Positions 47,781-60,413 of a stretch of 64,000 bases of DNA are shown piece after piece (the stretch's first letter is position 1; every line of letters begins with the position of its first letter). The stretch is from Hedera helix. Taxonomy: Eukaryota; Streptophyta; Magnoliopsida; Apiales; Araliaceae. The stretch covers positions 3,008,077-3,072,076 of the forward strand of contig OX359270.1 in assembly GCA_947179155.2 (NCBI GenBank). The letters are read 5' to 3'. Below the pieces are notes generated by a model. That model saw nothing but the letters and a program-made list of their open reading frames with translations, had not been told where the DNA came from and did no database searches. The translations under genes and the position numbers were made by a program.

Positions 47781-47781
47781 C

Positions 47782-47837
<56 letters not shown>

Positions 47838-47881
47838 CATGTATTTGTTATCGAGTAAGATTGGGCAAACATCATATATTA

Positions 47882-48231
47882 TAAGAATTAACGACTTAGA
47901 TTAAATACTTAAAATCCGTCATCTGTTACTATTAGTAACAGACTACTAAACCGTCCGCTACTAATAGTAATGGTAGATGATAGTCATAATCCGTAGCGGA
48001 CGTATCGTCTACTAATAATAGTAGCGGATGTCCTTTTGATATGGCTTTTAGGGTTTGACTTTTTGATCGACGTTTGCTACTATTAATAGCGGACGTTTAA
48101 GAATTTTTTAAACGCCCACCACTAATAGTAACAAACGCTTTCTAATCTAGGTTGTTCCTTTTTATTTTTACTAGTATAGATATACCAATTTTTGATTTAT
48201 AGCAATTACTTGCTATGGATCATTCTCCCCA
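47882..48231. mobile_element. Relative of the fold-back element, right end preserved
   Basis: CTTGCTATGGATCATTCTCC at 48210-48229, followed by a TA-rich stretch, matches the right terminus of the element at 2444-4036. The interior again has closely spaced inverted units (TAGTAACAGAC, CCGTCCGCTACTAATAGTAA, ACGTTTGCTACTATTAATAG). A (TA)n plus (GA)n tract lies at 47783-47838 on the left, but the left terminus is not recognisable. Confidence 0.55.
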
Positions 48232-48468
48232 TATATATACATTCATACTGGGTAACCATCCACAATAATCGATTACTGGGAGTACTGTTGTCGCAACCAA
48301 ATGTAAATGTAAAATTGTCTGTTGCTAGAAGTTCTATCAGTATGGCCAATTTTTTATTTTTGACTTTGCCACTAGAGCTTCTAGTGTAACCAGTTTTAAA
48401 GTTAATTTGCCCCCCTGCATTTGATTGTCACAATAGTACTCTCAACAATTGGTTCCTGTGATTGAGTA

Positions 48469-48471
<3 letters not shown>

Positions 48472-48518
<47 letters not shown>

Positions 48519-48750
48519 GACTTTTCAACAAACTGGTTCGTTAACGAAATAAACCAGCTATAACTATAGTTTTGTCCGTTGCTATAGCGTAAAAAGTCGA
48601 CACCATAACTATAACAACGATTCGAACCGTCGCCATAGTTCAAAGACGTCAACTTTCTATAATTTAGCGACGAACCAACGGTCGCTATAACCGGTTCGTC
48701 TTTGGTTCGTTTTTTTGAATTCATTAGAATATTTTTTTGTATATATATAT
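48472..48750. mobile_element. Small (TA)n-flanked element
   Basis: A (TA)n tract at 48472-48513 and a shorter TATATATATC at 48741-48750 bracket a block with inverted repeats such as AACTATAGTTTTGTCCGTTG and GCGACGAACCAACGGTCGCT. No coding capacity. Reminiscent of subterminal repeats of plant DNA elements. Confidence 0.5.
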
Positions 48751-49855
48751 CATTGATTAAAATCCTGCACCTCTAAAAAGCTCACAAAAACCATAATACC
48801 ATGAATATATCAGATGAAGTCTTACAAATGGGATAATCCATATTTGGGACAAATTTTTCTAATCTGCATCAGTTGATATCACATTTAAGCAGTCGAGAAT
48901 AAATGCATGTGTTAAACCCGCAGTACTTTGGTGACAAGAATGATTACAAAAGATAAATACAAAATGATATATTTGGTTGTGGTTAATTGTTATTATTAGA
49001 TCAAACCCACTTATGTATGGGGATCGTCTATTAATTATATTTTATCACATCATTTATAAATTAATTTTTATAAAAAAAATTTGTCATCATAACAATACTC
49101 GTATTAAAAACCTCTATCAACCTAACCATGGTTAACAGGAACAGATTGGGCACACAAAATACGATATGAGGAATGCTACGTATGAGGAAATGCAAAACTA
49201 TCTGGGTGTTATTCGGATCGCTATTCAAAACATCAAAATATTATTGTTAGCTTCCTTTATTGTATAAAGAAGAATTTAATAACACTTTAAGAAATTAGTT
49301 TGGTCCATAGAGATAAAAGAGAAATAGGTTAATGTCAATAATTGGCCACTTTGGAAAAAGAGATTATGCATCTTCCATCAAGACGTCTTCGGTCTTGCTT
49401 CCTTCTACAGATCCTATACTATGATTTGGAACGATGATAAAGACCATTTTAGAGTTCTTATACCATGATTTGGAACAATAGCATCCAATTCACCAAGACT
49501 GAGCGACAAGAGTTCCACAGAGCCTATTCCCTCTCCTCTGTATATATCCTACAACGTTCTTTTTTTTGTTTATTTCTTACATCAAAAAATAGAAAGGAGC
49601 TCTGGCCCGATGGAAAAATTTTCCTTTCTGGTTCAGCTCTATAAAAAATTCCAATTTCATATTGATTTTGTAATTTTTAGTCATTGGGAAAACAAAAGAT
49701 CTTACAACAGTATTTCCAAACATCAGAGTACAGGGATACCCAAACCCTTCGCAAGAATTGATCTCCTAGAATCCTCATTTAAACAGTATACACAAACCTA
49801 AGAAATATAAAGAATAAAAGAAATAAAATTCGGAACCTTTGATTGTCGCGATAAG
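48751..49855. other. Intergenic; proximal part is probably the NPGR1 3' UTR
   Basis: No gene or element boundary seen. On the - strand, sequence just beyond the NPGR1 stop (49855 downwards) is A/T-rich with AATAAA-like hexamers near 49560-49570 and 49815. Confidence 0.4.
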
Positions 49856-52800
49856 TCAAAGAATGGAACTGAAGCTTTCAATCGGATCAGATTCTTCAAG
49901 CATGGTGGCTGCCTGGAAGCAATCTGCAGCATCAGCTAGTCGTCCATCATCCCTATGAACCAATGCTAAGTGATACCAAGCCACGCGGTTTGTGGGTTCA
50001 ATCCTTAATGCATCTGAGAGTAAGGTTCTTACAGCCGGTAACATCTTTGAGCCCATCTTAGATAAGAGAGTGCCGAGCAAGATCTTGCAAGGTACGTAAC
50101 TCGGCTCAAATAAAAGAGCATTCACATAAGCAGCCAAAGCTTCATTAGTTTGTCCACGTCTTTGGCACATAACACCTGCAACAAATAATAATGAAAATTA
50201 GAATCATCTTTTTCCAAATTTTACATTTTGGGAAACTGCAGAAATTAACTATAACAAATAGTAGTATGTCCCTTTCTTAAGAAAGGGTTAGTCCATCATA
50301 TTTAGTATTTTGGAAAGCAAAACACCAATCCTTATAATCGTTAACAGAACCCTTTTACAATATTCTCCCTCCATCCCAAAATTAGAGTCCCATTTGAATT
50401 CAGTTTTACGCATGCTAAAGGTTTCAGCGGACATTTGCTCATAACTTTATCCAACAATAATTCCCAATAACAAATTTTAGTATTGAAATTAAATATTCAA
50501 ATAAGATTATGTCTAAGGAATTAACAAATCACTTAATGGAACAGTATACAAGTTTGGGGAACGGGTGAAAAAAATTGAAAACCCAACTTAGAATCTATCC
50601 TCAACAATGCAACTATAGGCATTTCCCGTCAACGTTCTTTCATACCTCTAGAGCAGCATGTTGTTCAGAATACTGTTCTTCCTCCTTTTTTCCCCAAATA
50701 TCAACTCAGAAAAAGGAAACAAAGTGAAACAAGCATGACTCAAGAAACTACAAGCGAGGAACAAGTCCCACAGCATACATGCCCTGGAGAATGCAAACAA
50801 CAAACAATAACCTTTCCCCATCTTTTTTGGCAGAAAAAAACCAGCTGATATATTCTTTTCATCTTCATATGGTCGTCTCCCGTCAATATACAGTTGATCC
50901 AAATTGCCTCCAAAGACGCACAAAAATAAAATAGAAAACACACCGAGTGGCGGCTTGATTTCCAAATAGGTATCCAACAAGGTAAGGATATACTCTCCCC
51001 CTAGATAACCGACAGTCGAAGTATTTAACAGAGAACTATCCATACTTTTCACACACACACCTCTCAACTGGCAGCCTGTCTTCCCTCCCTCCTCTCGAAG
51101 CATTGAATAAAGAAGCACATGCTAACCAGAATTCAACTCCAAATCATTATATTCTTCTAAAGTTGAATTCCAGGTCTTTTTCTCCTCCCCAACTGACAAA
51201 GAAGCACTTCAGCCCTAATTCTAGCAATGCTGAACAGTGAAGGGAAAGCCCTCCTCAACTCCACCTCAGTGCATCATGCATTAAATCATAACCTAACCGA
51301 AGCCTCATCCCACACTACAGACCAAATATGTTTGCTAAATTGACAATGTAACAAGAAGATTGCAAGACAATAATTTTCTTTTCTAATCAGTAAATTTGGT
51401 AGTCAAAGATGATGATGTAAATAAAGAAGTGCAACTAGATTTCTTTAATTTAGAGATAAAATGGAAAAAATATTAGCAAAAAGAGAGATCACAATGCACA
51501 AGCAGCCAATGAGTCCACCACGAGAAAATAAAACAAAGCCAAATTAAGTGGGAAAACCCTAGAACCCTCAATAGCGTACAGCCCTCCAAATCTTTATGCA
51601 AGTCAGACAAAGGCACCCAACTAAGAGCATCCATCATGGAAGCTCATAGAGAAGAAAAATAAAAAAGTGCCCCAAAGCAATTAAAATGCCTGACATTCCT
51701 CTCTGTCCAAATACCCCAAGGAATAGCAAAGAATGCACATATCCACAAGATCTTGTCATTCTTATTGACACCAAACCCCAAAACCTGCACTGAAGGAGGC
51801 TTTCACTCTAGTCGGACAAACCCAACTCTCCCCAGCCCATTAAACAAATGTCACCAAATCCATCTAGGCACTGGACAATGTAAAAATCAGTGAGAATGAA
51901 ACTCACTCTCAAGCAAAAATACTGAACTCTTTTAGTGTTTAATAGCAAAATCAATTCATGATCTATCGTCCTCTGAAATATTTGTCTTAAAGAGTAAACC
52001 TTGTTGTATTTGTTGCACATCAAAGAAGTTTTAAAATCATCGTAGTAATATACTGTGAATAGTGTAATAATACTTCCATTGTTCCACAAAAAAGGGTCTT
52101 ATTTGCAAAATTTGCAAATACCAAGGATTTATTAAAAAAAAAATCTTGTTTACCCTTAAAATAATAAGTTGTTAGTTTAGTAGTGGTGGCGCGATAATGA
52201 AATTAAGACGGAAAACTTAAGGACATTGGGTGATTTATGCTATTATCAATGAAAAGGAAGACTCTTTTTGTGGAATAAAACAATATGCCAAATGGAACTC
52301 TCTCTTTTTTGGAAGAGAGGGAGTATTATAATAATTATTATATCTTTAAAGTAATGCGTGCAGCTAAACTAGTGATTTATATGTGTATGTGACATTCATT
52401 CACATAAAGAAGCTCAAAAATATAAGCTCGCATTTCAGATATGCTTCCAACTTAAACCAAATTCATATTTCATATCCAAAAAGCTTTACTTTGATGCAAG
52501 TCATACACTTCCTACGTCCCTTGTATCAATTACTTGACACAATAACGCAACTCGTAAACATATACAACGTACTTCATGTGACACCTTTGAATCTTGTATA
52601 GGCGTCATTCCATCTCCCACGTAACAATCTAGTCTATTAGTTACAAGTTGATTTTATAAGAAACAATATTTGAAGATGGCTAAAATATTTATAACTGAAG
52701 GTTAAAGCAGCATAATGGTTGGCTTTGCAACATTATTTATGAGGAAACGTTTAGACTTTAGGGTTTCATCTTGCTAAGAGTTTAAAATAAAACATAAATT

Positions 52801-55800
52801 TCATTCATCAAAGAAATAGTCAGTCAAGTTAGTTTTCAAGCTATGGCTCATTTTTAAGTGTAAAACATCAAAATTGTGCACACAATGAAACTAAGAAAGA
52901 AAGCTTGCAGTGGCTCATTTTTTTCCAAGATAAGAAAATGAACCTATACTGGTGTCACTTTTGTATATAAAAATGCACCACTCATCTGCACCTATATGGT
53001 AAAAGGTCCAAATGGATAACTAATTGAAAAAGTTATAAAATTGATTAGCTCATCTCAAATATTTGTGAGTACAATCAAACTCTAAGAGAATTGGGAAAAA
53101 AATATATTAGTAAGTCCTTTATAAATACTTTATTATTCATAATTGTTTAAAATCAACTAACATCAAATTGTACATAAAGGTCATATTTGTTTGCAGGGAT
53201 TATAATTTTAGAACTATATTCCCATGAATTATAATCCCAATACTACTAATCCTAGGATTAAATAGTCTTAGTCATATATTTGTTTAGAATGAAATTATTC
53301 GTGGGATAACTTAAATTAATCTCATGTTATATCTGTTTTCTCCAGGATTATTTAAAGAATTGGATAAAAACTTATTGTTTGGACTATTATATCATTATCA
53401 GTAATAACAAAGAGATCGTATTCTCAGTAACGTGAGCATAGATGGATAGAATGGAATACATCAGGCATTTTATAAAAAGTTAAAGGTTTCAAGTTTGACC
53501 ACTAATTTTTAATCCCAAATTATAGGAATTATAATACCTGGTTGGACATGGTATTAAATAATCCCCCATTCCAAGTCATTTTTGTTATCCCAGGAATAAT
53601 AGTTCGAAGTCTAATTTTTGAAACAAACAAAAAACTTAGGATTAATAGTTCACTAATCCCAAGTGTTATCCTTGCAAACAAACATAATCAAACTTCCATA
53701 TTAGGATCTATATGTCCAACCCCTTACAATGAGCTTGTTTGGTCTACCCTATAAGATCTATAGGTTTTACCCCTTACAATTAGCTTATTTGGCCTACCCT
53801 GCAGACCATTCGAATAGACTAAGAATCAAATCTAAAGACTACACATTCAGGAAGTCTAGGATTAATAATCCAGGTTAAAAATGAATGAAGTATTAAATGA
53901 AAATAGTCAAAGTTATTCTTGTAGAAAATAAAGATTGGATCTTGCCTTCTGTGTGCAGTGTTTCTGCGGAATACTCTACAAGCGTACTAGCTTTTTCCAA
54001 GCATATCTCTGCATCCTTCCACTGTGAAAGGCTGGAGTACAAATTAGCGAGACCATGCCAAATTTCATATTCATTAACCTTATCATCCTCAATCTGTCAT
54101 AAACAGAAGCCTACAGATGAATTCAAATGCAAAAAATAGATCCACTTTATTAAAGAACCATCAAGAAAAAATAAAAAATTGCTGAGTAAGGTGGATGCCT
54201 GATGTGTAACTCGGAGAGGCCCATAAGATTTCTTTTGGGCTTGAACTAATGCAAGGAGGTAGCGGTAAGTTTCAATAGCATCCTTGTGTAGAGACTGTGA
54301 TATTTTAAGCTTTGCTTTCATCCTGAGGAGTGGTCCTTGCTCCCACTTTGCAGTCTCATCTAAAGCCGCATCAGTGACCACTTGAGCCTCCGAAAAGCGT
54401 TGTTGAGCGGATAAAACCAATGCAAGTAGTCTCCAACCTCTTAATATGGACCCTCCAGTTGTGTCAATGTACTGCTTGGCATAACGCAAAGCTGCGTTTA
54501 AATTCCGGTGCTCTGCATATTGAACACCCAACTCAAAAATCAGATCTGAATTATTAGGCTCAAAAGAAATTGCCCCATCTAATGATTTCAATGCTTCAGA
54601 CTGAAGACGTGACCGCTCAACATCTGAGGAAGAGATTTTTGCTTGCTTTCCCAAACAGAGACCTAACATGCGAAGACCAACACCCATTAAATGTGTATTT
54701 GCCCCATGAACATTATTTATCGCCCTTCGGGCGTATCCCACTCCTTCGGCAGCGAAAAGGCTATCCTCACTGCAGATTTTCGCAGCCAACAACAATGACA
54801 TAACATCATCAGGATTTTCATGTTTGTGTAAGGATTTCCGCAGTAGATTCAAGGCAGCTTCATTTTGCCTTGCTCCACTAAGGCAAAGAGACAATAACTT
54901 CCAGCGATCAACACGATGTAATAGTCCAGGCATGACCTCCTCAAGTTGCTTTGCTAAAACAGAAGTTTGGCTGCATAAAGATAGAGCATATGTAAGGTGT
55001 TCTATAACCGATGGATCCCATGGAGTCTTACCAAGGTAAAATTTTCTCATTAGTATCATCAGAAGTAAAATTGCCTCTTCGAGATTGTTTCGAGGAACAT
55101 ATGAACCGTCAATCTGAACAGCTAAACTGGGTGGGGTGACCTCCACTCCACTGTACAGTAAAAACACTGCAAATCTTTTCTGAATCCTTGCACAACAGTC
55201 ATTGTCAAGATTCCATTGACTAAGCAGAGCACGCCGATAAGCAGACATTGCTTCAGGATAGCAATCAGCCAACTTTAATAGCTCTGGCAGGAGCTCAACA
55301 GCACGACTAACTGTCTCTTGCAACTTATTATCTACTAATGCATCAGGTATGCCTTGATAGAAAATCTTCTCTACAGCATCAAGCACGCTTTGGCATTCAT
55401 TAGCAGCATCTACAGAAGAACATAAAATCAATGTTCGGAAAATTAACAAAATATTTATTTATTTCTTTGACTTGCAAATTAAAAGGGAGGAAAAACTAAT
55501 AAATTTCACGCCACACATATTTGAGGTAATGAAAGGAGGTCATAGAAAGTGACAGACTAATTTTCTCAAAACAGTAGAATGAACATTGGAATAGCTTCAT
55601 ACCACTTACTCTCCCAAGCTTTTGAAGAGACTTGGCTTTCAAATATATGGCTTCAAGTATCAAACTAGCAGCGTGCTGGGAGACTGTGTGCATAGATTCA
55701 CTGCGAGAGCGGCCCTTCTTGGAAGGTTGTTTCTCGGTAAGAGAAGGTTGCATTCTCTGTATAGCAGCTTGAAGATCAATTCCATCAAAAACACGGAGAG

Positions 55801-56513
55801 CCCCTTCCACATTTCCTCTTTGATATTCCAACCTTCCTAGAAGAGCTCGTGCTTCCTGTATAATTACAATAATTCTATCTGAGATCCGGTACGATACATG
55901 CCTAAGAGTATTACCAGAACCTATAAATGAAGGAAGCAGTGTAAAGGGATCCTTCACCAACATACACACATACTGGTCAACAGGAGCCATGCTATTTTTC
56001 CTTAATAGAATTACAAATGAACCAATTTAGCAGAAATGTGTGTTTTGAAAAGGGCTCGAACAAAATCTTTGAAGCTACTTGAGAAGTCAGTTTACATTTC
56101 CTTTTGTTTTATAGTTCAAATACAAAAATTTATAACATATAAATCCTTCCATTTCAATTTTAGACATTTTAGTGCTCAATTGAAGCAAAAATATCAAATC
56201 TTAGTAGATTATAGATACAGATTAGCCACTGGTTAATTTCACTTTTTTATATTCAAACTACATTCCCTGATAAATCAAGATGTAAAAAAGAAAGGCATAA
56301 ACTTTATATTTATAAAGAATTTTTTGACAGAAGCCAAACCTCAAAATTGAGTGATAAACCCTCACGTAAGGCAGATTCTGCCTCTTGAATATTTCCCTCA
56401 TCGAGCTTTGCTTCGACTGCATTTGTTTCAATGCAAACCCCATTTGCACAGAGTTTTCGAACCGCCAGATCATTCTCAAGCTGACCCGATTCTGCTGATA
56501 CATTTTCTGACAT
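49856..56513 (-). CDS. NPGR1: NPGR1, TPR-repeat calmodulin-binding / TTC7-like scaffold protein
   Basis: Five coding exons, complement of 49856-50175, 53946-54093, 54199-55409, 55603-55855 and 56340-56513, encode 701 residues, close to the length of Arabidopsis NPGR1. Recognised from collinear motifs: MSENVSAESG start, NIQEAESALREGLSLNFEEA, LGRLEYQRGNVEGALRVFDG, the long TPR superhelix (e.g. ALKSLDGAISFEPNNSDLIF), IEDDKVNEYEIWHGLANLYS and the C-terminal SDALRIEPTNRVAWYHLALV...EESDPIESF end. NPG proteins bind calmodulin and, as TTC7 homologues, scaffold plasma-membrane PI4-kinase alpha with HYCCIN and EFOP. Phase and homology force GC donors at introns 3 and 4. Intron 4 is 3.77 kb and full of repeats. 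Start chosen as the ATG that opens the conserved N-terminus. A non-coding leader exon probably lies near 56940-57200. Confidence 0.93.
51660..51835 (-). pseudogene. Possible LINE ORF2 C-terminal remnant in NPGR1 intron 4
   Basis: With frameshifts the - strand reads GWGELGLSD and then WGLVSIRMTRSCGYVHSLLF-LGVFGQRG, similar in spacing to the Trp-rich segment at the end of plant L1 ORF2. Weak; could be chance. Confidence 0.3.
52073..52323. mobile_element. Stowaway-like MITE in NPGR1 intron 4
   Basis: Ends CTTCCATTGTTCCACAAAAA and (rc) CTCCCTCTCTTCCAAAAAAG are the typical CTCCCTCCGTCCCA-type TIR, flanked on both sides by TA. 251 bp, non-coding. A lone related end (TTCTCCCTCCATCCCAAAAT) lies near 50366. 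Confidence 0.78.
53179..53690. mobile_element. ~510-bp MITE in NPGR1 intron 4
   Basis: GGTCATATTTGTTTGCAGGG on the left pairs with CCTTGCAAACAAACATAATC on the right (TIR of ~22 bp with a few mismatches). Subterminal AATCCTAGGATTA / TAATCCCA motifs. TSD not clear. Confidence 0.68.
53706..53808. repeat. ~53-bp tandem duplication
   Basis: GATCTATA.GT...ACCCCTTA followed by CAAT.AGCTT.TTTGG.CTA is present twice in tandem, just beyond the MITE. Confidence 0.75.
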
Positions 56514-56939
56514 ATCTGCCTTTAGATTTGCTCACCAAAACAAAGACAATTGAAAAAACCCAAACAATTACTTATATGCATTCCATTCACATCAAAGAAA
56601 CACATAATGTTAACTCCAATTATTCAAATTAAAAGAATTAATAAGTGCAAGAAAAAAAAGACCTTGAAATGGGTGTTTATATATTACATACCTATAATCA
56701 AATATACACATTGATTCACAAACACATAGAAAGCTTCAATTTTGTGCCCAATTATCAGTAAATAATAGAAATAGAAATCAAAAGTGAAACTTTTTTGCAA
56801 AAATTAAATTAAAATGTTGAACTAACAATACCCATGAGATTCTTAATAAACCCAAAACAAATCAAAACAACGGAAAAATAAATTAGACAAGAATGGCATT
56901 CAGAAATGTAATAATGTATACAAAAAGGGTAGATCTCAA

Positions 56940-57200
56940 ACCTTTTATACCAGCGTTCAATTCTTTTCCGCAGAAGAATTTGTTAAGAAGGAAACAAATG
57001 AGACCGTCTTTATCCGATCAGCGGTTCAAATCTTTGAATTTTACAAGAATAGTTTCAGATATAATTTGTGTATATATATATATATCTATATACAGAAAGA
57101 AGAATGGAAGAATAATGAGAACTCGAGAAGGATTTTCTGGATCAGAAGAATTTGAAACTCTGATCTCTCTGTTTTTGACCCCGACTCAAACGGTATATAG
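56940..57200 (-). other. Probable NPGR1 5' leader exon
   Basis: On the - strand a CT-rich, moderately complex stretch ends in AAAG|GTTTGA at about 56940, a usable donor; an acceptor (GGCAG|AT) lies two bases before the NPGR1 start codon. The + strand frame over it is a shadow. Confidence 0.4.
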
Positions 57201-58135
57201 AAAATAATAATAATAATAAGAGAATATTGACAGATAACACAATTATAATTATCCTTAGATTAGTAAATTTTAGAGAAATGGTATAAATACAAACTATACT
57301 TTAAAAATCATGCACAAAAAATGAGAAAAAATGCAATGCAGAACTTATTCTCAATTTTTTTGTTGATATTTATTGATAAAATTATTCTGTCAATAATACA
57401 TAATTTTTTATATATAATTTATACGCGTAATATTATACATTCTTTCTAGTACACTTTGATAAACTTTTTTGCAATAATTAGTAGAAAATTATTGACAGTG
57501 GCCCCAACTCTGTTTCCAGTTTTAGATTGTAATAATAAGAAAAATAACATACGTTAAAGTCGCAATAAAAGTTATAAAACCTCAACCGGCACATATATAT
57601 TATTTGATTGACAATTTGACATGAGATGGAGTTGGGTCACGTTTAGTTTCAGGACTAATTGTTGGACTGGACTCAAAAAGAGACATGGATTCTAACTGCC
57701 AACATGCCGAATTATAACTCTCAACAGAAGACACCGATGACAACCACAATACTCTAGCTCAGATTGGTCACGAGCTTTTGAACTTACAAATGCACTGCGC
57801 CAAACGCACACCATTATTTTTGGTTCGTTGCGTTTATGATTAAATAAATTACGTTTAAAATAAATTATTTTTAAATAAACAAGATTTTAAAATGCGTTTA
57901 GACTTTTAAATGCAACAAACACACTACAGACTTTCAATAATTTTTGATCAAACATACACATTATAGATAGAGAAGGGAATTGATATTCTTACAATTAAAA
58001 GTGATAGTATCATAAATTCCTCATATCAATAATAAATAAGTCTCACATTTATATAATAGAAATTTTATAAAAATATTAAATTTTATTTATAAAAATATTA
58101 ATTATTGATGAAAAATCATCTTTGTTTTACCAACA
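57201..58135. other. Divergent intergenic region between NPGR1 and RPL26
   Basis: AT-rich; no element ends recognised. Holds the NPGR1 promoter and distal RPL26 promoter. Confidence 0.45.
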
Positions 58136-58269
58136 GGCCCAATTATAACTCTCAAAATGTCTCAAGAGAAGGGGCCCATTAAAACGAAGTAGTAGACTAT
58201 GCTCCTACTCCGTAAATCCTAGACCGGCCCATATTAAACCAAGCAATAAGAATTCCCAAGAAACCCTAG
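58136..58269 (+). promoter_or_regulatory. RPL26 promoter: three site II elements and a telo-box
   Basis: GGCCCA at 58136-58141, 58173-58178 and 58226-58231, and AAACCCTAG at 58261-58269, about 55 bp before the start codon. The site II (TGGGCY, TCP-bound) plus telo-box combination is typical of plant ribosomal-protein and other growth-linked genes and suggests activity in dividing cells. Confidence 0.85.
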
Positions 58270-58322
58270 CTTATCGTCTCCATTTGCTGCCACTTGCCCA
58301 GGAGAGAGGAGAGAGCGCGAAA

Positions 58323-58763
58323 ATGAAGTACAATCCTAGGGTTTCCAGCTCCCGCCGGAAGAACAGGAAGGCCCATTTCACGGCGCCGTCGAGCGTCCGT
58401 CGCGTCCTAATGAGCGCACCTCTCACCGGCGACCTCCGTTCCAAGTACAACGTCCGATCCATGCCGGTCCGCAAGGACGATGAGGTTCAGGTGGTTCGTG
58501 GCACTTACAAGGGCCGTGAAGGCAAAGTCGTGCAAGTTTACCGTCGCAAATGGGTCATCCACATCGAGCGTATCACGCGCGAGAAGGTTAACGGTTCCAC
58601 CGTCAACGTCGGAATCAATCCCTCGAAAGTCGTGATCACCAAGCTCCGCCTCGACAAGGACCGGAAATCGCTCCTCGATCGGAAAGCCAAGGGACGCGCC
58701 ACCGCAGATAAGGACAAGGGCACCAAGTTCACCGCTGAGGACATTATGCAGAACATTGATTGA
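58323..58763 (+). CDS. RPL26: 60S ribosomal protein L26 (uL24)
   Basis: Intronless frame of 146 residues, the usual plant length. MKYNPRVSSSRRKNRKAHF start, KOW-type segment DEVQVVRGTYKGREGKVVQV (about 50-69), then YRRKWVIHIERITREKVNG and a Lys-rich C-terminus ending DIMQNID. uL24 binds 25S/5.8S rRNA near the polypeptide exit tunnel of the large subunit. Start chosen at 58323, because the upstream in-frame codons lack an ATG and MKYNP is the conserved N-terminus. GC content is much higher than around it, consistent with high expression. Divergent from NPGR1, about 1.8 kb away. Confidence 0.98.
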   Translation: MKYNPRVSSSRRKNRKAHFTAPSSVRRVLMSAPLTGDLRSKYNVRSMPVRKDDEVQVVRGTYKGREGKVVQVYRRKWVIHIERITREKVNGSTVNVGINPSKVVITKLRLDKDRKSLLDRKAKGRATADKDKGTKFTAEDIMQNID

Positions 58764-58981
58764 TTGGATTATTATTGATAATAATCCATCTATTGGTATA
58801 TCACTTTGTCAATCTTTAATTGAGTTTAGATCTCTCTAGCTATTTTAATATGTTTTTTTGTGAGTGGAGAAAGATAGTAACAACTTCAATATGTTTTTAA
58901 TGTTTTGGAAATTTTACTGATACTTATTTGTGGGCATTTTTTGTTTCATTAAATTCTCTCTTTATGATTATTAGTTTCTTA

Positions 58982-59529
58982 GAGCCTGTTCGGCTGTGAT
59001 TTATAAGTCGGTCAACGAACTTATAAGTCATTAAGTCAATATTCCTGTTCGTTTGCTGCTTATTTTTTGACTTATAAGTCGAAAAAAAAGTCAATGTTCG
59101 GCTGTGATTTATAAGTCGGTCAACGAACTTATAAGTCATTAAGTCAATATTCCTGTTCGTTTGCTGCTTATTTTTTGACTTATAAGTCGAAAAAAAAGTC
59201 AAAAAAAAAAGCAAGTTTTTGGAACTTAAAAAAAATGACTTATAAGTCATTTTTTAAGTTCCGGTCAAACCTTATGAAATGACAAAACTGCCCCTCCTTG
59301 TTTTTTTTCCCTTCTTCTTACTAAAGGACATTTTAGTAATTTTTACATTTTACTTAACTTATAAGTCATTATTAGCCGAACACATCCACAACTATTACTT
59401 ATAATTCCCGACTTATAAGTAAAAATACTCCCGAACACTTTTACTTATAAATCTACTAAAATTTTAACTTATAAATCTACTTAAATTTTAACTTTAAGTC
59501 AAAAAAAAAAGTCATTCCCGAACAGGCAC
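58982..59529. mobile_element. Tourist-like MITE, 548 bp, TSD TTA
   Basis: Ends GAGCCTGTTCGG and CCGAACAGGCAC are a 12-bp TIR with one mismatch; TTA at 58979-58981 and 59530-59532 is the TSD typical of PIF/Harbinger. The interior is filled with GACTTATAAGTC palindromes. A ~108-bp segment (starting GTTCGGCTGTGATTTATAAG) is tandemly duplicated at 58988 and 59096. Confidence 0.88.
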
Positions 59530-59874
59530 TTATAGCCATTGTTATGTATTGCCATTTGTATGGATGATGAGATTGTTGCTATGTGATATAAATGAATTTT
59601 GTGGCACAACCCCTTTATCCAAGTAATAATTTCGCAATGTGAACACCTATTTTGGATTTCATTTTGTATTAAGGAAGGGGGAAGGGGGTAGGAGTTAATA
59701 AATTTTTTATCAGAAATTGTCAACTTAAGTTAAATGTTTGATTGCATACTTATGAATTGGTATTCTTTTTAGTTATGAATTATGATGTTGATGGGATTAC
59801 AAATATCAAAGGAAGCAAATGTTTTACTTTTGATGAATGAAATGATGTAAAAATCTATATGTTATTTTATATTT

Positions 59875-60086
59875 GACCTAAATATAAATCAGTATTCTGA
59901 ACTTTTAACGTTTTTCTACTTTGGGGATTGAACTCTTAATTTTTTCAATTAAGTGATTAAACTTTTAATTTTTTTCACTTTGGGGATTAACTTATCTGTT
60001 TTTTCAATTAAGGGATTGAACTTTTAATTTTTTCTACTTTGGGGATTGTCTTCTCAATTTTTTTTAATAATAATAATAGTAATAAC

Positions 60087-60127
<41 letters not shown>

Positions 60128-60214
60128 TAATAATTATGATAATAGTAATAATAATAAAAAAAGTTAATAATAATAATAATAGTAATAGTAATAGTAATAG
60201 TAATAGTAATAGTA

Positions 60215-60247
<33 letters not shown>

Positions 60248-60284
60248 ATAATAGTAATAACAATAATAGTAATAACAATAATAG

Positions 60285-60326
<42 letters not shown>

Positions 60327-60374
60327 TATTATTATTGTTATTACTATTATTGTTATTACTATTATTGTTATTAC

Positions 60375-60413
<39 letters not shown>

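Noticed and set aside
55496..55990. Larger exon reading MAPVDQYVCMLVKDPF before EARALLGR
   Set aside because: A CAG acceptor at 55856-55858 and the phase of the preceding exon place the NPGR1 exon start at 55855; the upstream part is intron.
56893..57207. 104-aa + strand frame upstream of NPGR1
   Set aside because: Overlaps the probable NPGR1 leader on the other strand; low-complexity segments and no recognised motif.
58924..59250. 108-aa frame with an internal peptide repeat
   Set aside because: Explained by the tandem duplication inside a Tourist-like MITE.
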